Shown here in pieces: positions 8,908 to 15,748 of a stretch of 64,000 nt of DNA. The translations under genes were made by a program, and so were the position numbers. The notes beneath the pieces are model-generated. The model was not told the DNA's origin and did not search any database. It saw nothing but the letters and a program-made list of their open reading frames with translations. The DNA is taken from contig CAWJVM010000006.1 in NCBI GenBank assembly GCA_963846315.1, positions 1 through 64,000 on the forward strand, read 5' to 3'. Position 1 is the stretch's first letter; every line of letters begins with the position of its first letter. Origin of the DNA: RPQJ01 sp963846315. GTDB taxonomy: Bacteria; Pseudomonadota; Gammaproteobacteria; Steroidobacterales; Steroidobacteraceae.

Positions 8908-10716
8908 TCAGTTGCTCCCGTAGAGCTGCAGGTGTTCGACGATCGGGCCGAGGGCGAGCGCAGGCACGAACGTCAGGGCGCCGACCAGCAGCACGACAGC
9001 AACCAGCAGGGTGACGAACAGCGGCGTGTGAGTCGGCAGAGTGCCGGCCGTGATCGCCGTTGCGCGCTTTGCGGCGAGGCTGCCAGCCAAGGCGAGCACC
9101 GGCACGATGATCCAGTAACGAGAGACCCACATCGCGATACCGAGCGCGAAATTGTAGAAAGGCGTGTTGGCCGAAAGGCCGGCGAACGCGCTGCCGTTGT
9201 TGTTGCCGGCCGATGAGAACGCGTAAAGGATCTCGGAGAACCCGTGCGCGGCCGGATTCGCGACGCTCGCCGTGGCTGCCGGCACCATGACAGCGACCGC
9301 CGTACCGACCAGCACCGCGATACAGGGCACCAGCAGCACGATCGACGCCATCTTGACCTCGTACGCCTCGATCTTCTTGCCGAGATACTCCGGCGTGCGA
9401 CCCACCATCAAGCCGGCAATGAAGACCGCGAGGATCGCGAACATCAACATGCCGTACAGGCCGCTGCCGACGCCGCCGAAGACGACTTCGCCGAGCTGCA
9501 TCAGCCACATCGGCACCAGTCCCCCGAGCGGCGTGAACGAGTCGTGCATGGCGTTGACCGAGCCATTCGATGCGGCGGTCGTGGCCGTTGCCCAGAGCGC
9601 GGAAGCTGCGATGCCGAAGCGGGCTTCCTTGCCTTCCATGTTCCCGCCGGGCTGCGTCGCCGACGCCGCCTGGTCCACGCCGAGCGCGACGAAGCGCGGG
9701 TTGCCTGCCTGCTCGGCAGCAAACGCGCCAAGCATCAGCGGCACAAAGATCAGCAGCATCGCCGCGAGCAGGGCCCAGCCCTGCCGTTTGTCGCCAACCA
9801 TGCTGCCGAACGTGTAGCAGAGCGCCGCGGGAATCAGCAGGATCGCCAGCATCTCGAGGAAGTTGGTCAGCGGCGTCGGGTTCTCGAACGGGTGGGCCGA
9901 GTTGACGTTGAAGAAACCACCGCCGTTGGTGCCAAGCTGCTTGATGGCAACCTGGCTGGCCGCCGGGCCGAGCGGCAAGGTCTGTTCGGTCACGGTCTCG
10001 TCCCGCATGACCGGCTCGCCGGCAGCGTCGAGCTGCGGCGTGCCATCAGGCAGGGTCGCAGGCACCTGGATCACGACCGGGTCGACCAGCGCGGCCTTCT
10101 GGTATGGCGCGAAAGACTGCACTACCCCTTGCGCCGCGAGTGCCACGGCCAGCACGAAGGACAGCGGCAGCAGCACGTAGAGGGTGCTGCGCGTGAAGTC
10201 CACCCAGAAGTTGCCAACTGCACGCGTCTCGCGCCGCGTGAAGCCGCGGATCAGCGCGACCAGCACGGCGATGCCGGTCGCGGCCGACAGGAAGTTCTGC
10301 ACCGCGAGTCCGAGCATCTGCGTCAGGTAGCTCATCGTCGCTTCGCCGGCGTAACCCTGCCAGTTGGTGTTGGTGGCGAAGCTGACCGCCGTGTTGAACG
10401 ACGAGTCGGGTGAAACCGCGGCGAGTCCCTGCGGGTTCAGCGGCAGCACGTGCTGCAGGCGCTGCAGCGCATACACCGCAAGCAGTCCGATCAGGTTCAC
10501 GAGCAGCACGCCCCAGAGATATGGCTTCCAGTGGGTTTCGGCGGCCGGCTCGACGCCCGACACCCGATAGATCAGGCGTTCCACGGGGCCGAGGACCGGC
10601 GACAGGAATGTTCGTTCGCCCTGGAAGACGGCAGCCATGTAGGCGCCGAGGGGTTTCACGAGCAGGACGAGCACGACGACGTACAGCGTGAGCTGCAGCA
10701 AGCCCAGGCCAGTCAT
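8908..10716 (-). CDS. kdpA: KdpA, potassium channel-like subunit
   Basis: Integral membrane subunit of about 602 residues that selects and binds potassium in the KdpFABC complex. It has about ten membrane helices and the repeated selectivity-loop motifs typical of the family (SFNTAVSFATNTNWQ at about residue 105, TNGGGFFNVNSAHP at about 230, then a later SSAGNNNGSAF loop). I chose the ATG at 10716 because it overlaps the kdpF stop codon (ATGA) and follows GGAGAAG; the longer open frame reads back through kdpF and is not coding. Second gene of the kdp structural operon. Confidence 0.96.
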   Translation of the reverse strand: MTGLGLLQLTLYVVVLVLLVKPLGAYMAAVFQGERTFLSPVLGPVERLIYRVSGVEPAAETHWKPYLWGVLLVNLIGLLAVYALQRLQHVLPLNPQGLAAVSPDSSFNTAVSFATNTNWQGYAGEATMSYLTQMLGLAVQNFLSAATGIAVLVALIRGFTRRETRAVGNFWVDFTRSTLYVLLPLSFVLAVALAAQGVVQSFAPYQKAALVDPVVIQVPATLPDGTPQLDAAGEPVMRDETVTEQTLPLGPAASQVAIKQLGTNGGGFFNVNSAHPFENPTPLTNFLEMLAILLIPAALCYTFGSMVGDKRQGWALLAAMLLIFVPLMLGAFAAEQAGNPRFVALGVDQAASATQPGGNMEGKEARFGIAASALWATATTAASNGSVNAMHDSFTPLGGLVPMWLMQLGEVVFGGVGSGLYGMLMFAILAVFIAGLMVGRTPEYLGKKIEAYEVKMASIVLLVPCIAVLVGTAVAVMVPAATASVANPAAHGFSEILYAFSSAGNNNGSAFAGLSANTPFYNFALGIAMWVSRYWIIVPVLALAGSLAAKRATAITAGTLPTHTPLFVTLLVAVVLLVGALTFVPALALGPIVEHLQLYGSN

Positions 10717-10805
10717 TGGAACTTCTCCGGGTAAAGCAAAGCGACGACGAGGTACACGAACAGTCCAGCGGCCGCGAGCAGGCCGATCAGGTCGAGCCAG
10801 TTCAT
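10713..10805 (-). CDS. kdpF: KdpF, 30-residue stabilising subunit
   Basis: Single-helix peptide that stabilises the Kdp complex. It reads MNWLDLIGLL at the start, a continuous hydrophobic helix, and LLYPEKFQ at the end, matching the usual KdpF pattern of about 29 residues with a YPE(K/R)F tail. Its stop overlaps the kdpA start (ATGA), so translation should be coupled. It is itself overlapped by a second micro-ORF upstream in the same ATGA manner. Confidence 0.9.
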   Translation of the reverse strand: MNWLDLIGLLAAAGLFVYLVVALLYPEKFQ

Positions 10806-10894
10806 GCGCCGCTCCGCAGGCGTTCGCAGAGCCTGGACACACCCCAGGTGACGCCGCAAAGCGCCGCCGTGAGCAATACGACGATGATTTCCAT
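10802..10894 (-). CDS. Leader micro-ORF of the kdp operon, one membrane helix
   Basis: A 30-residue frame starting MEIIVVLLTAALCGVTWG and ending in a basic RLCERLRSGA tail: one hydrophobic helix then a positively charged end, which predicts N-out/C-in insertion. A GGAGGG motif sits about 8 nt before its ATG, and its stop overlaps the kdpF ATG (ATGA). The spacing, ribosome site and coupling argue that it is translated. I do not know a named family; it could be an extra Kdp accessory subunit or a leader peptide that sets kdpF translation. It is too short to be predicted by ordinary gene finders. Confidence 0.6.
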   Translation of the reverse strand: MEIIVVLLTAALCGVTWGVSRLCERLRSGA

Positions 10895-11030
10895 GGGCTG
10901 CCCTCCGGTATTGGAGGCAAGGCTAGACCGACGGGCGTTAGCTCGGAGTTAGGAAATCGGGCGTGACGTCGCGCGAGCATTGCCCCGGATTTACCTATTG
11001 CGACCATTGCAGTGGAAAGGTATCGTCCAA

Positions 11031-11055
11031 GTTACGAATGATTCTCATTCGTAAC
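11031..11055 (+). promoter_or_regulatory. Fur-box-like palindrome
   Basis: Two perfect 10-nt inverted arms (GTTACGAATG at 11031-11040 and its complement at 11046-11055) are separated by 5 nt. The central 13 bases match the classical Fur consensus AATGAT..TCATT apart from the two middle positions. It lies 30 nt before the start of a siderophore-type TonB receptor gene, the expected place for iron repression. Confidence 0.65.
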
Positions 11056-11084
11056 TTAATGTCGCTCAGGCTCACTAAACAATC

Positions 11085-11822
11085 ATGAAGAATCAGTCAC
11101 TTGCCTCATTGGTCGCTGCCCTCCTCGCCGGAACCAGCAGTCTTTCCGCGAACGCTGTGGAGGCGCCATCGGCCGGCACACCGGCGCTCGAGGAGATCAT
11201 CGTCATTGCCAGCGGGTCGCAGGTGGAGCTGACGACAGACTTCACCGGCGGGCAAGTCGCGCGCGGCGGCAGGGCCGGATTCCTCGGCAACCTCGACCTG
11301 ATGGACGCGCCGTTCTCGGGCACTGCATACACGGAGGCATTGATCCGGGACCAGCAGGCGACGAGCGTGGGCGACGTCCTGCAGAACGACCCGGGCGTCC
11401 GTGTGGCGAAGGGGTTCGGCAACTTCCAGGAGCTCTACGTCATTCGTGGGCTTCCGGTGTTCTCGGATGACATGACCTACAACGGCATCTACGGCATTCT
11501 CCCGCGGCAGTTCGTGGCGGCGGAGTTCGTCGAGCGCGTCGAAGTTTTCCGCGGGGCCAATTCATTTCTGAACGGCGCGGCACCCGGCGGCAGCGGCGTC
11601 GGCGGCGCGTTCAACCTGGTGCCGAAACGCGCGCCGGAGCAACCCTTGACGCGTGCGACGCTGGGCTTCGAAACCGGTGGCCAGGTCTATGGCGCGCTGG
11701 ACGTCGGCCAACGCTTCGGCGCGGACGATTCGACCGGCCTGCGCCTGAATCTCGTGCGACGCGATGGCGAGACCTCCGTCGACGACCAGAATCGCGAACA
11801 TGGCAACCTCGCGCCAAAGTAG
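11085..11822 (+). pseudogene. Truncated TonB-dependent siderophore receptor
   Basis: Outer-membrane receptor for ferric siderophores, reduced to 245 residues where the family has about 700. It keeps the signal peptide (cleavage near SLSANA), a TonB-box-like EEIIVIAS and the plug domain with VGDVLQNDPGVRV, the VIRGLP block and ERVEVFRGANSFLNG. Only the first barrel strands remain before a TAG stop; the rest of the barrel is absent, and the convergent moeB stop lies 12 nt beyond. The loss looks like a deletion or rearrangement, since no receptor sequence follows in any frame. It cannot form a pore. The Fur-like palindrome upstream is intact. Confidence 0.85.
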
Positions 11823-11833
11823 TTCAGCCGTCC

Positions 11834-13000
11834 TCAGCGCGCGGCCGCCACGACTAGCGTCGGATCGATGTCGGCCGCCCAGGCCAGCAGGCCGCCTTCG
11901 AGATTGACCACCACCGGCACTCCTCCGCGCACGGCAATGCCGCACGCCGTGAGGCTGCGCGCTCCACTGCGACAGACGAACGCCGGCAGCTTCCCCGCCG
12001 GAATTTCATGCAATCGCGCAGCGAGTTCCGCCACGGGAATGTTCACGGCTCCTGCGAGGTGTCCAGCGCTGAATTCGCGTGGCTCGCGCACATCGACGAA
12101 GTAAAGGGCCGACGGCGCCGAATCGCGGCGTTCGCTTGCACGCGCATCCTGCGATAGCGCGCGCAACTCCGCGGGCCGCATGCGACGGACGTGCTCCTGC
12201 AACAACGGCGCGTCGCACGAACCTGCCGCTGGATCGGACGGTGCCGTGATGCTCGGCCGATCGCCGCAGACCGCGCACTCGCGGCGGCGCTCGATCCGAA
12301 ACTCACGCAACGAGAGCTCGAGCGCGTCGTACACGAGCAATCGTCCTGCCAGCGGCGCGCCCATTCCTACGATCAGCTTGATCGCCTCGGTCGCCTGCAT
12401 CGCGCCGACGACGCCAGGCAGTACGCCGAGCACGCCGGCGTCGGCGCAGTTCGGCACGAGCCCCTCCGGCACCTCCGGGTACAGGCAGCGATAACAGGGG
12501 CCGCGCCCGGGCAGGTACGTCATCAACTGCCCTTCGAAGCGGTGTATCGCAGCCGACACCAGCGGCTTGCGCAGCAGGACACAGGCGTCGTTGACGACGT
12601 ATCGCGTCGGGATGCGATCGGTGCCGTCGAGCACGATGTCGTAGTCGCGCAGCAGCGCCATGACATTGGCGGCACGCACCTCGATTTCATGCGCGTGAAC
12701 GTCGATCAATGGATTGAGTGCCAGCAGCCGTTCGCGCGCCACTTCGACCTTGGGTCGTCCGACGCTCGCGCTGTCGAACAAGACCTGCCGCTGCAGGTTC
12801 GACGCGTCGACCCGGTCGTGGTCGACGATGCCGAGCGTGCCGACACCCGACGCCGCGAGATACAGCAACACCGGTGATCCGAGGCCGCCCGCACCGACGA
12901 CCAGCACGCGCGCGGACTTCAGCTTCTGCTGTCCCGGGACGCCAATCTCCTCGAGGGCCAGGTGTCGCTGGTAACGCCCGCGTTCGGCAGCGGTCAGCAT
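11834..13000 (-). CDS. moeB: MoeB/ThiF-type adenylyltransferase with C-terminal rhodanese
   Basis: E1-like enzyme (388 residues) that adenylates the C-terminal Gly-Gly of a MoaD/ThiS-type sulfur carrier. The N-terminal ThiF domain (about residues 1-250) has the nucleotide loop VVGAGGLGSPVLLYLAASG, LQRQVLF and zinc-binding CYRC and CAVC pairs. The C-terminal rhodanese domain (about 290-385) has the active-site loop CRSGARS, whose Cys would carry the persulfide. The fused layout matches eukaryote-like MOCS3/Uba4 and many bacterial MoeBR proteins. A MoaD-like gene lies directly upstream on the same strand and a BNR protein before that. The partner could serve molybdopterin, thiamine or a cysteine/thiocarboxylate pathway. 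Confidence 0.9.
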   Translation of the reverse strand: MLTAAERGRYQRHLALEEIGVPGQQKLKSARVLVVGAGGLGSPVLLYLAASGVGTLGIVDHDRVDASNLQRQVLFDSASVGRPKVEVARERLLALNPLIDVHAHEIEVRAANVMALLRDYDIVLDGTDRIPTRYVVNDACVLLRKPLVSAAIHRFEGQLMTYLPGRGPCYRCLYPEVPEGLVPNCADAGVLGVLPGVVGAMQATEAIKLIVGMGAPLAGRLLVYDALELSLREFRIERRRECAVCGDRPSITAPSDPAAGSCDAPLLQEHVRRMRPAELRALSQDARASERRDSAPSALYFVDVREPREFSAGHLAGAVNIPVAELAARLHEIPAGKLPAFVCRSGARSLTACGIAVRGGVPVVVNLEGGLLAWAADIDPTLVVAAAR

Positions 13001-13007
13001 CGTCGGG

Positions 13008-13314
13008 TCAACCTCCGCTGAGCGCGCAGATCAGGTGCAGCGTGTCGCCCGGTTGAATGGGATGGTCCAGTCGTTCGACCGCGTCCGTGTTCACGTACAG
13101 GCGGATGTGCGGCCGGATGCGATCTTGCTCGTCGATCATGCGAAAGCGCATGCCGGGAAAACGCCGGTCGAGATCGGCGAGCGCTTCGCGCACCGTGGCA
13201 CCGGCCGCCGTCGACGATCGCGTTGCCATTCGTGTACGAACGCAACGGACTCGCAACGCGGGTCGTGACCGTGGTTCCCCCGCTGCTACCCATGACCTGC
13301 GGTTCGTTAGCCAT
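13008..13314 (-). pseudogene. MoaD/ThiS-like sulfur carrier, one frameshift
   Basis: Small ubiquitin-fold carrier, about 100 residues when reconstructed. The first part reads TTRVASPLRSYTNGNA in one frame; the second reads ATVREALADL, RFRMIDEQDRIRPHIRLYVN and the terminal LICALSGG in the next. Deleting one base near 13208 gives a continuous VDAAGATVREA and a normal protein ending in the Gly-Gly needed for thiocarboxylation. The ATG overlaps the end of the upstream BNR gene by 8 nt, so the two were translationally coupled. It may be a real lesion or a sequencing error; its adenylyltransferase downstream is intact. Confidence 0.75.
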
Positions 13315-14425
13315 TGCCCCAGGTCACCGAGAACACCTGCGGCAGGTGTCGGGCGAGGCAGTTCCAGGACGACCCTTCGTTGCGGCTCGCCCAGATCTCT
13401 CCGGACGTCGTGCCGAAATACAGCCCGAGCTTGTTGACCTCGCCGTCCGCGCACATCGCCTGGCGCAGCACGGTGAACCAGCCCTGTTTGCGAGGCAGGC
13501 CACGGTCGAGACGGCGCCACGTCTTGCCGCCATTGGTCGTTGCGTAGACGGCGGGCTTGCCGTCGACCGACGTGCGCGGCCACACGCTCGTGCCGTCCAT
13601 CGGAAAGACCCACGCTTTGTCGGGATCGGTCGGGTGCAGGACGATGGGGAAGCCGATATCGCCGATCCTGCGCGGCATCGCGTCGCCGATCCGGGACCAG
13701 CGTTCACCCGGCCGGTCGAGTCGGTAGATGCCGCAGTGGTTCTGCTGGTACAGGCGATCGGGCAACAGCGGATGAATTTCGAGGCAGTGGGGATCATGGC
13801 CGTACTGCGGGTCGGGATCGGGCATGAAGTCCGCGGCGCAGCCCGCATTGAGCGGCCTCCAGTCGGCTCCTGCATCGGTCGATTCGAAGACACCGCCGCT
13901 CGAGACACCGAGGTAGAGGTGTCGGGCATCGCGTGGGTCCACGCGCACTGAATGCAGCAATTGCCCGATCGGCGAACCCTGGCCGACGATCCAGGTCGGG
14001 TTCAGCGGATGGTCATTGAACCCCGCGACGGGCTGCCAGGTTTCCCCGGCATCCTCGCTGCGGAACAGCCCCGCCGGTGATGTGCCCGCATACCACGTGC
14101 CACGTTCGCTGGCATGACCCGCCGTCAGCCAGAACACGGCGTCGACTGCCTTGGGCACCTCGCCATCGCGGGACTTGCGGAACGCTGGCGGCTGGGACGC
14201 CTCCTGCCAGGTCCGTCCGCGGTTGCAGGAACGGAAGACGGTGGGACCAAGGTGCCCTGTCTTCGCCGCCGCGAGCACGACTTTCGGGTCGCGCGGATCC
14301 TGCACGACATGATGGATGATGTGACCGAGAAACTGCGGTCCGACGAGTTTCCAGTCCCGGCGCCCTTCGTTGCCACGCAAGGCAAAGAGGCCTTTGCGCG
14401 TCCCCACCCAGAGTGTTTTCGCCAT
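13307..14425 (-). CDS. BNR-repeat (sialidase-fold/VPS10-like) beta-propeller protein
   Basis: A 372-residue protein with repeated Asp-box/BNR motifs of the S-x-D-x-G-x-T-W type: SCNRGRTWQE, SEDAGETWQP, STDAGADWRP, TNGGKTWRRL and SRNEGSSWNC, spaced as in a six-bladed propeller. No signal peptide is evident at the MAKTLWVGTRKG start, so it is probably cytoplasmic. Sialidase catalytic residues cannot be assigned, and such proteins are often over-annotated as exo-alpha-sialidase. It is the first gene of a three-gene operon with a MoaD-like carrier and MoeB-rhodanese, so a role linked to sulfur-carrier chemistry is more likely than glycan cleavage. That functional link is inference. Confidence 0.75.
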   Translation of the reverse strand: MAKTLWVGTRKGLFALRGNEGRRDWKLVGPQFLGHIIHHVVQDPRDPKVVLAAAKTGHLGPTVFRSCNRGRTWQEASQPPAFRKSRDGEVPKAVDAVFWLTAGHASERGTWYAGTSPAGLFRSEDAGETWQPVAGFNDHPLNPTWIVGQGSPIGQLLHSVRVDPRDARHLYLGVSSGGVFESTDAGADWRPLNAGCAADFMPDPDPQYGHDPHCLEIHPLLPDRLYQQNHCGIYRLDRPGERWSRIGDAMPRRIGDIGFPIVLHPTDPDKAWVFPMDGTSVWPRTSVDGKPAVYATTNGGKTWRRLDRGLPRKQGWFTVLRQAMCADGEVNKLGLYFGTTSGEIWASRNEGSSWNCLARHLPQVFSVTWGNG

Positions 14426-14484
14426 GGAGACGAAGCTTGCAATAATTGCGGGCGGCGTCAAGCAGCCAAAGCCACCGGCCAGGG

Positions 14485-15426
14485 TCACCCGGCGGAATCG
14501 TCGTCCCGCGCCCACCTCAACATCGTGCCCGTCACGATGGAGTGATCCCAGGCAACGACGCGATCGCGCCCCGCCGCCTTGGCCGCCAGCAGCGCCTTGT
14601 CGGCGCGGTCAATGGACTCCTCGACGCTGATTTCCGGATCGAGCAATGCCAGTCCGAACGAGGCGGTTGCGTGGAGCGGATGGCCCTGATCGCTGACGAT
14701 GAATGGCACGTGGCCAAACCCCTCACGCACGCGTTCGATCAGGTGCCGGGCATTCGCCAGGTCGATCCCTGGCAAGGAGATCACGAACTCGTCGCCACCG
14801 TAGCGGAACACCTTGTCGTAGGGCCGCAGGTGTCCGATGACATAGCCCACGGCACCGGCCAGGATCTGGTCGCCGACGGCGTGGCCGTGCGTGTCGTTGA
14901 TTTCCTTGAGGTGATCCAGGTCCATGAAGACGACGCAGCAGTGCTGAACGTTCCGTTTCGCCAGCTCGCGCCACTCCCGCAGTTCCGGCAACAGCCGCGC
15001 CCGGCCGTACGCGCCGGTCAAGGCGTCGCTGCTGCGCAGGATGTCTTGCACCTCGTGCCGGAGTGAGTCTAATTCCAGTCGAAAACGCGAACTGACCGCA
15101 ACCAGCTCGTCGAACTCGGCTTGCACGATCGCCGTGCCCGCCATTGTCCCGCGCAACAGGCGACCGGCAACGGCATGCGCGCGCTGGTGTTCCGTCGCCA
15201 TCGCCCCGAACATGGCCTGTTGCCTGAGGGCGGCGGATGTTTCGGAGTAGTACCACTGGCCGAATCGACAGCTGCGGTGCGCGTTGTCGGCGAGCTCGCC
15301 GGCGTCGCAGGGCAGCCGGCAGACGATGGTCCGAATGAGGTTTTCGTACCATTCGAGGTGATCGTGGGACGCCTGCTGCAATTGCTGCAGCGTGGTCCGC
15401 AACGCGACTGTGTTCATGCGGAACAT
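14485..15426 (-). CDS. Diguanylate cyclase with CZB zinc-sensing domain (DgcZ-like)
   Basis: Cytoplasmic c-di-GMP synthase of about 313 residues. The N-terminal CZB domain has the expected ligands: His in HLEWYENLIR, Cys in HRSCRFGQWY and two His in EHQRAH. The C-terminal GGDEF domain (about residues 140-300) has FMDLDHLKEIND, the intact active site RYGGDEF and an inhibitory I-site RPYD five residues before it. In E. coli DgcZ, zinc on this domain lowers cyclase activity; the same logic is inferred here. I start at MFRMNT because homology begins right after it. It stands alone, divergent from the decahaem cytochrome gene, which it could co-regulate only by proximity. Confidence 0.87.
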   Translation of the reverse strand: MFRMNTVALRTTLQQLQQASHDHLEWYENLIRTIVCRLPCDAGELADNAHRSCRFGQWYYSETSAALRQQAMFGAMATEHQRAHAVAGRLLRGTMAGTAIVQAEFDELVAVSSRFRLELDSLRHEVQDILRSSDALTGAYGRARLLPELREWRELAKRNVQHCCVVFMDLDHLKEINDTHGHAVGDQILAGAVGYVIGHLRPYDKVFRYGGDEFVISLPGIDLANARHLIERVREGFGHVPFIVSDQGHPLHATASFGLALLDPEISVEESIDRADKALLAAKAAGRDRVVAWDHSIVTGTMLRWARDDDSAG

Positions 15427-15748
15427 GACGACCACCGCACTGACCAAGCCCTGTCCAGAGCTTGTCACCTCAAGCGCCGGGCCACAATTCGGAACCCCCG
15501 CCAGCCAGGCTGGAAGTGCGGCGTGTGCGTACTTATTTCCGCGTTGCGCGTGAAGCGCGACGATTGACGCGAATCGTCGGCGGCGACCGTCATCGGCATC
15601 ACCAACACCGCGACGCGCGTACCGATTAACCGAAGTTACGTTCGAAGCGATCCACACCTAGCATTCCGCCAAAGGTTTGCCGACCGATCGGGACCTGGCG
15701 CACCACTCAGTCCTGCGGTGCCATCGCAAAATTGCTAGGGAGTCAGAA

